A DNA stretch of 64,000 bases, from the NCBI GenBank assembly GCA_020632655.1, contig JACKFD010000001.1:124001-188000 (forward strand), given 5' to 3'. The stretch comes from Spirochaetaceae bacterium (lineage in GTDB: Bacteria; Myxococcota_A; UBA9160; UBA4427). Of the stretch, positions 57,423-64,000 are shown piece after piece. Numbering within the stretch: position 1 is the first letter of the stretch; the number at the start of each line of letters is the position of its first letter. Made by a program: the position numbers and the translations under genes. The notes beneath the pieces are model-generated. The model did not search any database. It was not told the DNA's origin and saw nothing but the letters and a program-made list of their open reading frames with translations.

Positions 57423-57884
57423 TCACCCCCGCGCCCCGTCGATCACCTTCTCGATCTCCGCCGCCGGCATCGCCCCCGCCACCCGATTCGCCTCCCTCCC
57501 CCCGACCCAGACCGCGAGCGTCGGGATCGAGCGGATGCCGTAACGCGCGGACAGCGGCGGGATCGCCTCCGTGTCGACCTTCGCGACGAGCGCGCGGCCC
57601 GCACGCGCCCGCGCGACCTTCTCGAGCTCGGGGGCGACGGCGCGGCAGGGCGGACACCAGGTCGCCCAGAAGTCGACGAGCACGGGAACCGACGCCCCCG
57701 CGACCATCGCGTCGAAGACCTCGACCGAGGGCACGGCGACCGGCGCATCCGGCGACGCGATCGCCGCATGACATTTCGCGCAGCGCGGCGACTCGTGCAG
57801 CCGCGCCCAGGCGATCCGGTTCTTCGCCCCGCAGCCCGGGCAGGGCACGCGCACACCCCGATCGTCCAGCGTCAGCTCCGACAT
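57423..57884 (-). CDS. trxC: Thioredoxin 2-like (TrxC type), active site WCPPC
   Basis: A 153-residue thioredoxin with the TrxC hallmark: an N-terminal zinc ribbon of two CxxC pairs (CPGC at 15-18, CAKC at 35-38) before the thioredoxin fold. The redox site at 76-80 reads WCPPC in place of the usual WCGPC, preceded by VLVDFWAT, with the cis-Pro string IRSIPTLAVW. It reduces protein disulphides in the cytoplasm. The Gly-to-Pro change in the active site will alter its redox potential; TlpA/CcmG-type proteins have a similar residue. The start is ATG 57884. It is convergent with the WYL regulator gene. Confidence 0.92.
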   Translation of the reverse strand: MSELTLDDRGVRVPCPGCGAKNRIAWARLHESPRCAKCHAAIASPDAPVAVPSVEVFDAMVAGASVPVLVDFWATWCPPCRAVAPELEKVARARAGRALVAKVDTEAIPPLSARYGIRSIPTLAVWVGGREANRVAGAMPAAEIEKVIDGARG

Positions 57885-57951
57885 GTCGGTTCCTCCTTCG
57901 GCCTTCGGTTCGCCGCGACCCGCGCGCGCCGCTGCCGGTCACACTCGCGCC

Positions 57952-58887
57952 TCAGTGTCGCAGCAGCACCAGCCCGACCGGCCGATGGTCGCTCGTGGGG
58001 AGGCCGGGGACGGGCTCGGCGTGCTCGCCGTGATCCTCGATGTCGCGGCGCAGGATGCGCTTCTTCGGGTCGCGCGCGTCGGGCTCGGTCCAGTAGACGT
58101 AGGCAGTCGGGAGATCGATCTGGACCGCGGAGGGGCGCGTGTCCGTTTCGAGCACCCAGTCGGGATCGCAGTCGTCGAGACTGCAGCGTCGGATGCGTCC
58201 ATGCCCGGGGCCCTGCTCGGTCCAGTAGAGATGCCGCGCGACGGGATCGATCGCGAGGCCGTAGGGCTGCACGCGGTCGGCGATGAAGACGTCGACCTCG
58301 GGCTGGCCGGACGCGTCGAGCACGAGCGAGGCGATCAGGCCGTGCTCGCTGTCGGCCCAGAAGAGGCGACCGTCCCGGGGATCGACCGCGAGGCCGCGCG
58401 GGTCGCCGCGGAGCGTCTCGGGGATCTCGAGCGCCGTGCGCGTCGGGTACTGGCCGTCGTGGGCAGGAATGCCGTCGAGGGCGACGAGCCAGATCGTGCC
58501 GGGTGCGGCGTTGCCGTTCTCGGCGATGAAGAGGCGGTTGCGTTCGGGGTCGACCGCGAGGCCCTCGATCGCGTGGGTGTTGTTGTCGCAGCAGACGGGG
58601 TGGATGTTGCTGCCGTCGAGATCCGATCGCTGGACGTGGAAGGTGGCGGCGTTGCCGAGGCGAGCGGGGCTGCCGGCGAAGAGATGGCTCGCGCGCGCAT
58701 CGACGGCGACGGAGTGCGGGCTGAAGAGTCCTTCCACGACGAGATGGTGGCGGCCCAGGCGGTCGAGGCGATGGACGGTGCCGCTCTTCGTGTCGGTCCA
58801 GAAGAGGTCGGGCTGACCGCAGCCGAGCCCGATACCCGAGAGGAGCAGGGCGGCGAGGACCGAGACCCGAACCGTGCGACGCGGCAT
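57952..58887 (-). CDS. Propeller (YWTD-type) lipoprotein
   Basis: A 311-residue predicted lipoprotein. The signal VSVLAALLLSGIGLGC carries a lipobox with Cys near residue 23. The mature part has repeated strand groups typical of LDL-receptor YWTD beta-propellers: FWTDTKSGTVHRLDR, HAIEGLAVDPERNRLFIAE, DPRGLAVDPRDGRLFWADSE, PYGLAIDPVARHLYWTEQ and TAYVYWTEPDARD. About six blades are seen. It probably binds or displays in the envelope; partner unknown. Cys pairs (PVCCDN, RRCSLDDCD) may form disulphides. The start ATG 58887 has AAGGAGGG upstream. Confidence 0.82.
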   Translation of the reverse strand: MPRRTVRVSVLAALLLSGIGLGCGQPDLFWTDTKSGTVHRLDRLGRHHLVVEGLFSPHSVAVDARASHLFAGSPARLGNAATFHVQRSDLDGSNIHPVCCDNNTHAIEGLAVDPERNRLFIAENGNAAPGTIWLVALDGIPAHDGQYPTRTALEIPETLRGDPRGLAVDPRDGRLFWADSEHGLIASLVLDASGQPEVDVFIADRVQPYGLAIDPVARHLYWTEQGPGHGRIRRCSLDDCDPDWVLETDTRPSAVQIDLPTAYVYWTEPDARDPKKRILRRDIEDHGEHAEPVPGLPTSDHRPVGLVLLRH

Positions 58888-58992
58888 GCACGTCCCTCCT
58901 TGCGTAGGCGGTTGCATAGCAGGCCGGCCGGGTCGTGCGCACGAGCCCGGTCGCGCGCGTGACCTGCGGTCGCTCCGCGCGCACGGTCGATC

Positions 58993-59020
58993 CGTGACCG
59001 TGACCGTGACCGTGACCGTG
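58993..59020. repeat. Hexamer repeat CGTGAC x 4.7
   Basis: CGTGAC is repeated four times with a partial fifth copy, in the 185-bp interval upstream of the propeller lipoprotein and downstream of the membrane-protein gene. It is non-coding in the gene model used here, and such tracts can vary in copy number. Confidence 0.85.
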
Positions 59021-59072
59021 GCGCGCACGCCCCGCCCCGGCGAGGCGATCGGCCTTGCGCGAACGGATCCAC

Positions 59073-59789
59073 TCATCGAGCCCCGCGCCGCGACGGCGGC
59101 TCGACCGAGTCCTGCCAGTACCGTCGCTGCAGCACGAGCTGCACGAAGAGCAGGCCGTTCAGCACGACGAGCGCCCCGGTCGACGTCCCGGGCCATCGCC
59201 ACGCCACGCATGCCAGCACGCCGATCACGCCCGCCGACCCGAGCACGGGCCCGAGTCGAACGAGGGCGCTGTCGGGGAAGAACGAGTGGATGACGGCCGC
59301 GTTCTCGGGCTCCTCCGCCGCGCGGCGCAGGGTGCGATTCCACGAGCCGAAGAGCACGAGGAAGATGAAGGGGAAGGGGGCGAGCCAGAGGGCGACGTCC
59401 GCGGTCCCGAGGCTGCCGGCCTCGATGAACTGGCCGATGCCGAGCAGGAAGGGCACCAGCGAGTCCGTGAGACCCGGCACCCAGACGAGTCGCATGACGA
59501 GCTGCGCGTAGTAGACCCAGAGCACGACGATCGCGATGAAGAGCGCGCTCGCCTGGAGCCACGTGTCGAGCGGGACGTGCGCCAGGCCGAGCCGATCGAC
59601 CTCGTCCGTCAGGCTCGACCAGAGCGTCTCGAGGGCGATCGCCTGGATGATGCTCGTGAGCGTGAGGAGCACGCTCGGGAAATGCGTCTTGGCGCGCTCG
59701 CGCAGGGCCGCGGTCTTGGGGTCGGGTAGCACGGCGGTCGCTGCCGGCCCCTCGCTCGACGGGTCACTCGAGTCGTTCGCGTCGCTCAC
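59073..59789 (-). CDS. Multi-span membrane protein of unknown function
   Basis: A 238-residue protein with five or six hydrophobic helices, for example ASALFIAIVVLWVYYAQLVM, DVALWLAPFPFIFLVLFG, LGSAGVIGVLACVAW and ALVVLNGLLFVQLVL. The N-terminal 40 residues are acidic and disordered. No family motif is recognised. The start is ATG 59789; it is 105 bp downstream of the M48 protease gene on the same strand and could share its transcript. Confidence 0.65.
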   Translation of the reverse strand: MSDANDSSDPSSEGPAATAVLPDPKTAALRERAKTHFPSVLLTLTSIIQAIALETLWSSLTDEVDRLGLAHVPLDTWLQASALFIAIVVLWVYYAQLVMRLVWVPGLTDSLVPFLLGIGQFIEAGSLGTADVALWLAPFPFIFLVLFGSWNRTLRRAAEEPENAAVIHSFFPDSALVRLGPVLGSAGVIGVLACVAWRWPGTSTGALVVLNGLLFVQLVLQRRYWQDSVEPPSRRGAR

Positions 59790-59894
59790 GGTCCGTCGCT
59801 CCCGGCCCCCGTTGCAGGACGTGCCGGGATGATTCCGTACGCAGCGCCCGGCCGCCGCCCGCGTCGCGCCGGCAGGTGGTCGGGTATCGACCCC

Positions 59895-60812
59895 TCAGTC
59901 CCAGTCGGTCGTCTCGCCCTCGGCCGACCAGCCCGACTCCGCGATCCGCGCCTCGAGGCGCCGCGTCCGCTCGGTGCTCGGCGGATGCGTCGACCAATAG
60001 CCAGAGAGTGAGGCATCGTCGGGCTTCGATACGTCGTGGTGTTCGTCCGAGTCGTCCTCGTCCTCCGTCTCGACATCGGAGCCGACCTCGTCCTCGTCGC
60101 CCGATCCGCCGTCGGCCCCCGCGACCAGCACCCGCTCGAAGACCTCGCGCACCCCCGCCGCGTGCCCGTACTCGGCGACGAGCAGTCCGAGTCCGAAGGC
60201 ATCCGCATCGCTCTCCTGCCGCCGGTCGAACCCGCGACTCGAGAGCGTGCCGAGGGCGCCGACCAGCCCGTCCGCCTGCTCGGCCCCGATCCCGAGCAGC
60301 GCGAGCACGGACCCGACCGCGATGCCGCGCCCGATGCCGCGTAGATGATCCCGGCCGGCGAAATGCCCGAGCTCGTGGGCGAGCACGAAAGCCAGCTCGT
60401 TCTCGTTCTCCACGCGGTCGAGCAGGCCGCTCGTCACGACGATCGCGCCGCCGGGGAAGGCGAAGGCGTTCGGGGCGGGCTCCTCGACGATGCGCGCGTG
60501 GAAGCCGGGGTAGGGCGAGTCGGTCCATCGCGCCGCCAGCCGATCGAGCACGCCCTGCACCCGCGCCGTCCGCGCATCGGCTCCCTCGCCGGCATCGAGC
60601 TCCTCGGCCAGGTGCTCGCCGAGGGCGCCGAAGAGGCGCACCTCCGCGCTCGGTGGCACGAAGGGCACGAGTGCCTCGATCGCGAGGGCGACGGCGAAGG
60701 TGAGGGCGAGGACGAGCCCCGCGACGCCCGCCAGCAGCCACACGGCCTCGCCGAGGGGCGAGCCCGCGGAGACGTTGACCGAGTCGTCGGGGAGCTTCGC
60801 TTCGTAGCGCAT
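59895..60812 (-). CDS. M48-family zinc metalloprotease
   Basis: A 305-residue membrane-anchored metalloprotease. A hydrophobic helix near residues 25-50 (LLAGVAGLVLALTFAVALAI) anchors it. The active site is the HExxH string in FVLAHELGHFAGRD with the third zinc ligand Glu in RRQESDADAFG. The C-terminal part has a very acidic low-complexity insert (GDEDEVGSDVETEDEDDSDE) before the STHPPSTERTRRL motif common to M48 proteins. Members process or degrade envelope proteins. The start ATG 60812; an extension to 60863 is Arg-rich. Two UPF0145 genes lie immediately upstream on the same strand. Confidence 0.9.
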   Translation of the reverse strand: MRYEAKLPDDSVNVSAGSPLGEAVWLLAGVAGLVLALTFAVALAIEALVPFVPPSAEVRLFGALGEHLAEELDAGEGADARTARVQGVLDRLAARWTDSPYPGFHARIVEEPAPNAFAFPGGAIVVTSGLLDRVENENELAFVLAHELGHFAGRDHLRGIGRGIAVGSVLALLGIGAEQADGLVGALGTLSSRGFDRRQESDADAFGLGLLVAEYGHAAGVREVFERVLVAGADGGSGDEDEVGSDVETEDEDDSDEHHDVSKPDDASLSGYWSTHPPSTERTRRLEARIAESGWSAEGETTDWD

Positions 60813-60888
60813 CGGCGGGATCGTGCGGGGCGGGACGCGCGGGCGCGACCGACGCCGGCGCACGGGGCGCGGCGCCGAGGCGCGCGTG

Positions 60889-61380
60889 CTAGGCGCCGAG
60901 CCGCCGCATCTTGATGCCCGTGCCGAAGGCGAAGACCTCGATGCCGGCGGTGCCCTTGCCGTTGCGGCGGGCGCTGGCGAGGCGGCTCGACTCGAGGCGC
61001 AGGTTCACCACGGCGTGGTAGCCCTGCTTCGCGGCCTCCTCCTTGAGACGCAGGACGGCCTCGCGTCGACCGCGGTCCATGAGCGACTCGTAGGCCTGGA
61101 TGCGTCCGCCGAAGAGCTGGCGCAGGCTGGCGACGAAGCGCTTGAAGTGGTCGACGGAGACGACGACGTGACCGTGGACGAGGCCCGAGTGGTCGTGGTC
61201 CCAGCCGTCGGGCGTGGGCAGACGCTCGAGGGTCACGGCGGGCAGGCGCTTCAGCTCCTCCTCGCGGCGTCGGATGCTCTTGAAGTGGCGGCTCTCGATC
61301 CATGAACCGATACCGAAGGCGAGCAGGAGCATCACGCCGGCGAGGAAGAGATTGATGAGGCCCGGATCCATCTCCTCCAT
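60889..61380 (-). CDS. Membrane-anchored UPF0145 (YbjQ-like) protein
   Basis: A 163-residue protein. An N-terminal helix (INLFLAGVMLLLAFGIGSW) anchors it, then a UPF0145/YbjQ-type domain: GLVHGHVVVSVDHFKRFVAS, FGGRIQAYESLMDRGRREA and GYHAVVNLRLESS. The family may be metal-binding; function unproved. Compared with the next gene it lacks the short N-terminus of classical YbjQ and gains the anchor. Its ATG at 61380 overlaps the upstream TGA by one base (TGATG), so translation is coupled. Its stop is 76 bp before the M48 protease start. Confidence 0.8.
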   Translation of the reverse strand: MEEMDPGLINLFLAGVMLLLAFGIGSWIESRHFKSIRRREEELKRLPAVTLERLPTPDGWDHDHSGLVHGHVVVSVDHFKRFVASLRQLFGGRIQAYESLMDRGRREAVLRLKEEAAKQGYHAVVNLRLESSRLASARRNGKGTAGIEVFAFGTGIKMRRLGA

Positions 61381-61697
61381 CAGGCGCCGACCTTGACCGC
61401 GGTGCCGTAGGCGAAGAGCTCGGCGGCGCCCTGGGCGACGGAGCTGGTCGAGAAGCGGATGTTCACGACGGCGTTGGCGCCGAGGGACTCGGCCTGCTGG
61501 ACCATGCGCGAGATGGCCTCTTCGCGCGCCTCGTGCAGCAGCTCGGTATAGCCCTTGAGCTCGCCGCCGAAGATGTTCTTCAGGCTGGCCATCAGGTCGC
61601 GGCCGACGTGCTTGGTTCGGACGGTGCTGCCGGAGACGACGCCGTAGAAGGCGCTGATCGACTGGCCGGGGACTTCTTCGGTATTCGAAAGGATCAC
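61380..61697 (-). CDS. UPF0145 (YbjQ-like) protein
   Basis: A 105-residue soluble protein of the YbjQ family (UPF0145), with the usual full pattern: VPGQSISAFYGVVSGSTVRT, DLMASLKNIFGGELKGYTEL, AREEAISRMVQQAESLGANA and VVNIRFSTSSVAQGAAELFA. The family forms a pentamer-like fold in solved members and is suggested to bind heavy metals; its function is not settled. It is first in a run of two UPF0145 genes and an M48 protease. The start is ATG 61697. Confidence 0.93.
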   Translation of the reverse strand: MILSNTEEVPGQSISAFYGVVSGSTVRTKHVGRDLMASLKNIFGGELKGYTELLHEAREEAISRMVQQAESLGANAVVNIRFSTSSVAQGAAELFAYGTAVKVGA

Positions 61698-61916
61698 GGG
61701 TGCACTCCTCGGAGGACGTTCCCGCAGCCGATCGACCCGTCGCGCGCAGCCCTTGACGGGAAAGAGAGCCGGGTCGGCGCGCGAGCGTCCATGCGTGCGC
61801 GCGGCCTGCGCCTCGCCTGCGCGTGCGGGCCTCGGCGGGCCCTGCGAAGGGCGGGGCCTAACGTCGAGACGGGCGGAATGAGCGCGGGGTGGCGGGGCGC
61901 GGCCTGGCCCCGCGAC

Positions 61917-63107
61917 TCAGGCTTCGAATCGGATCGGCAGGGTCTCGGGCCCGCGGATCAGCGCGCCCCGTCTCCAGCGGGCCTCACCGTCCGGGGCGAG
62001 CTTCGGCAGCCGCTGGGCGAGGATCACGAGCGCCTCCTGCAGCTCGAAGCGTGCGAGCGAGGCGCCGAGGCAGTAGTGCGCGCCACCACCGAAGGTGAGC
62101 ATCGGCTCGGCGTGCTCGCGCGTCATGTCGAAGCGATCGGGATCGGGGTACATGGCGGGGTCGCGATTCGCGGCGGGGCCCGAGGGCAGGACGATGGTGC
62201 CGGCGGGCAGACGGAGGCCCTTGTACTCGATGTCCTCGGTCGCGACGCGCGGCGAGCCCGAGCCGGCGGGCTCGAAGCGGAGCACCTCCTCGGCGGCGGA
62301 GGCCGCGAGCGAAGGCTCGGCGGCGAGCCGACCCCATTGGTCCGGGTGGTCCATGAAGGTCGAGATCGCGCAGGCGAGCTGGCATTGCGTCGTGTCCTGG
62401 CCACCGAAGATCAGCACGGTCACGAGCGCCCGCAGCTCCTCGCGCGAGAGCCGGTCCCCCGACTCCTCGACCGCGAGCAGCGCCGAGATCAGGTCGTCCT
62501 GGGGCGCCTTCGCGCGCAGCTCGAGCAGACCGTCGACGTAGGCGTTCAGACTCTCGAGCGCGGCCTCGATGCGCGGGCGCTCCTCGGCGATGCGCGAGCC
62601 GAAGGCGAGGGCGAGGTCCCGGCTCCAGGCGTGGAAGCGCGCGAAGTCCTCGGGCGGCACGCCGATCAGAGCGCTGATCACGCGCACCGGGTAGGGGGCC
62701 GCGAACTGCGAGACGAACTCGCAGGCGCCGTCCGGGGCGAAGCGGTCGATCAGGTCGTGCGCCGTCGTGCGCATCATCGGCCGCAGGCTCTCGACCCGGC
62801 GCGGCGTGAAGGCGCGGGACACGAGCCGCCGCAGGCGCGCGTGATCCTCGCCCTCCTTGTTCGACATGATCTGGTGGAACCAGTCCCAGATCGGCCCGTC
62901 GACGATCCCGGCCGGCGGCAGGGCGTCGGCGCCGAGCTCCCGGAAGCGTCGATCGCGCAGCACCTGGAGCACGTCCTCGTAGCGCAGGAACACGAAGCCC
63001 ATCGGCGTGTGCGCATACCACGACTGCTCCCGCGCCTCGCGATGGGCGGTGTGGATGTCGGCGTCGTAGGCCTCGGCGAGGGTGTCGATGAAGGGGGCTT
63101 CGGGCAT
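61917..63107 (-). CDS. Cytochrome P450
   Basis: A 396-residue soluble bacterial P450. The oxygen-binding helix reads LIFGGQDTTQCQLA (A/G-G-x-D-T-T type), the E-x-x-R string is in AEEVLRFEP, and the haem-ligating Cys in TFGGGAHYCLGASLARFEL. It hydroxylates or otherwise oxidises an organic substrate with electrons from a ferredoxin or reductase, which are not in the window nearby apart from the Rieske protein far upstream. The start ATG 63107 has AGGATCC upstream. A SnoaL-like gene lies 68 bp upstream on the same strand and is probably cotranscribed. Confidence 0.94.
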   Translation of the reverse strand: MPEAPFIDTLAEAYDADIHTAHREAREQSWYAHTPMGFVFLRYEDVLQVLRDRRFRELGADALPPAGIVDGPIWDWFHQIMSNKEGEDHARLRRLVSRAFTPRRVESLRPMMRTTAHDLIDRFAPDGACEFVSQFAAPYPVRVISALIGVPPEDFARFHAWSRDLALAFGSRIAEERPRIEAALESLNAYVDGLLELRAKAPQDDLISALLAVEESGDRLSREELRALVTVLIFGGQDTTQCQLACAISTFMDHPDQWGRLAAEPSLAASAAEEVLRFEPAGSGSPRVATEDIEYKGLRLPAGTIVLPSGPAANRDPAMYPDPDRFDMTREHAEPMLTFGGGAHYCLGASLARFELQEALVILAQRLPKLAPDGEARWRRGALIRGPETLPIRFEA

Positions 63108-63175
63108 GTCGTCGGATCCTCCGGATCGCCGGGGCGCGAGGCAGGCGGCGCCGGCCGGTCGGCGCCCCGGAACGG

Positions 63176-63664
63176 CTACTCGTACTCGAGACCGAAGGTG
63201 GCCTTGAAGGCCTCCATGTCCTTGTCCGTGATGCGCTCTTCGACCTTGTAGTGTCGGATGCGCCAGCCCACCTCGGTCTTCACGTGCTCGGCCCAGACGA
63301 AGCCGCAGGCGAGGTTCGCCATCGTGACCGTGTCGACCGCTTGTAGATGGCTCGTCGAGCGCGCGGCGCGGCCGTTCGGCTCGACGCGGATCACGTGCGT
63401 GTTGATGTAGTGCCGGACCGTGCCCTCGCTCATGGTCACGTCGCCCGAGAGCATGCGCTTGAACCAGGCGAGCACCTCGTCGCGCCCGGACGCCTCGTCC
63501 TCGACGCGCCCGTTCGTCGCCAGCTGGATCACCTGCCAGGTCGCGTCTTCCGCCATCACCTCGGTCTCGAGCGTGTCGAAGTCGCCGACGTCGAGGGCCT
63601 GGTAGTAGAGCGAGAGCAGCGAGGCGATCTGCGCGTGGGCCAGCGCCTCCTCGGCGGCGTCCAT
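63176..63664 (-). CDS. SnoaL-like/NTF2-fold protein
   Basis: A 162-residue protein of the NTF2/SnoaL-like fold: a helix-rich start (AQIASLLSLYYQALDVGDFD), MAEDATWQVIQ, GRDEVLAWFKRMLS, then the cone-forming strands HYINTHVIRVEPNG, TSHLQAVDTV and GWRIRHYKVEERI. Such proteins act as isomerases, hydratases or small oxygenase partners in catabolic clusters. The start ATG 63664 follows GGAAGGAAG. It stands upstream of the P450 gene, which suggests shared substrate processing; that link is inference. Confidence 0.85.
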   Translation of the reverse strand: MDAAEEALAHAQIASLLSLYYQALDVGDFDTLETEVMAEDATWQVIQLATNGRVEDEASGRDEVLAWFKRMLSGDVTMSEGTVRHYINTHVIRVEPNGRAARSTSHLQAVDTVTMANLACGFVWAEHVKTEVGWRIRHYKVEERITDKDMEAFKATFGLEYE

Positions 63665-64000
63665 CCTGGGCTTCCTTCCATCGACCCGCGCGCGAGCGGG
63701 CGGGGCAGGCGGGCCGATCCGTTCGGAGCCGGAGCGCGACCCGGGGGTGAGGCGCCCAACGATAGGTCCGCGCCCTGCGAACGGCGAACCCCGGACGCGC
63801 CCCGCGCCTGGGCCGAGACGATGTTCTAGCCAGGCAGGGGCGATCCACGTCATCGAGGCTGCGTGTCGAAATGACTCGCTTCCCGGTGCAACGGGGTAGA
63901 ATGCCGCGCCTGCCCGACCTGAACGATCGTTCGTTCGCGATTCGCGTGGGAACGATTCCTGCTTTGGCCTCCCGCACGAAGCTGCATTCGGGACCGCCGC
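63665..64000. other. Intergenic at the right window edge
   Basis: No credible gene was found. The likely promoter for the SnoaL-P450 unit lies here. A perfect palindrome (63921-63932) is the only obvious element. Confidence 0.4.
63921..63932. promoter_or_regulatory. Palindrome GAACGATCGTTC, possible operator
   Basis: A perfect 12-bp palindrome with a following TCGTTCGC half-repeat, in the region upstream of the SnoaL-P450 unit. TetR-family operators often have this form, but the protein that would bind is unknown and the right end of the window cuts the context. Confidence 0.35.

Overview
The window is chromosomal DNA from a very GC-rich (by eye close to 70%) Gram-negative bacterium. Lipoproteins, outer-membrane barrels, a PEP-CTERM protein, a sigma-54 activator, a fused transaldolase/glucose-6-phosphate isomerase and a serA-purA pair all fit a lineage of the former Deltaproteobacteria (Myxococcota or a related phylum). 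That placement is inference; no rRNA is present. GTG and TTG starts are common, and neighbouring genes often overlap by four bases (ATGA or GTGA).

Layout. 1-12.2 kb: a DUF928 protein cut by the left edge, an MFS transporter, a long glyceraldehyde-3-phosphate dehydrogenase, a phosphatase / 3-hydroxyacyl-CoA dehydrogenase / outer-membrane protein run, a SWIM-SNF2 helicase behind a catalytically degenerate relative of tRNA nucleotidyltransferase, and a small receiver-like protein. 12.5-16 kb: a surface cluster of PEP-CTERM protein, TPR plus beta-barrel protein and Ala/Gly-rich anchored protein. 16-24 kb: dienelactone hydrolase, methyltransferase, an overlapping esterase-Rieske-TPR lipoprotein operon, a DUF4136 lipoprotein and a PAS histidine kinase with a membrane partner. 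23.6-34.9 kb: RibD-like reductase, GNAT enzyme, RNA uracil methyltransferase, YgiQ radical-SAM protein, Ada/AlkA repair fusion, rhomboid protease, adenylate-kinase-like protein, transglutaminase-like protein and TetR regulator. 35-39.4 kb: luciferase-like monooxygenase, VOC protein, a VapBC toxin-antitoxin pair and a sigma-54 activator. 39.5-40.7 kb: an intact insertion sequence abutting the rpiA stop. 40.7-51.5 kb: housekeeping genes rpiA, tal-pgi, two Hsp20, aroA, serA and purA, then an endonuclease-family gene. 51.9-55.4 kb: tRNA-Lys followed by a lower-GC accessory stretch with an N-terminally truncated helicase, an unknown lipoprotein and the tail of an IS3-family transposase. 55.5-64 kb: small lipoprotein, WYL regulator, TrxC-type thioredoxin, propeller lipoprotein, M48 protease with two UPF0145 proteins, cytochrome P450 and a SnoaL-like protein.

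The most unusual structural signal is a set of five short tandem-repeat arrays (units of 33-41 bp, or about 36 bp in one degenerate case), each at the 3' end of a different gene. One repeats, in frame, the segment carrying the catalytic Glu of an RNA methyltransferase. Other notable items are a 25-bp inverted repeat with an internal competing arm downstream of purA, the degenerate nucleotidyltransferase, the insertion sequence sitting beside a copy of its own terminal sequence, and the tRNA-Lys accessory remnant.
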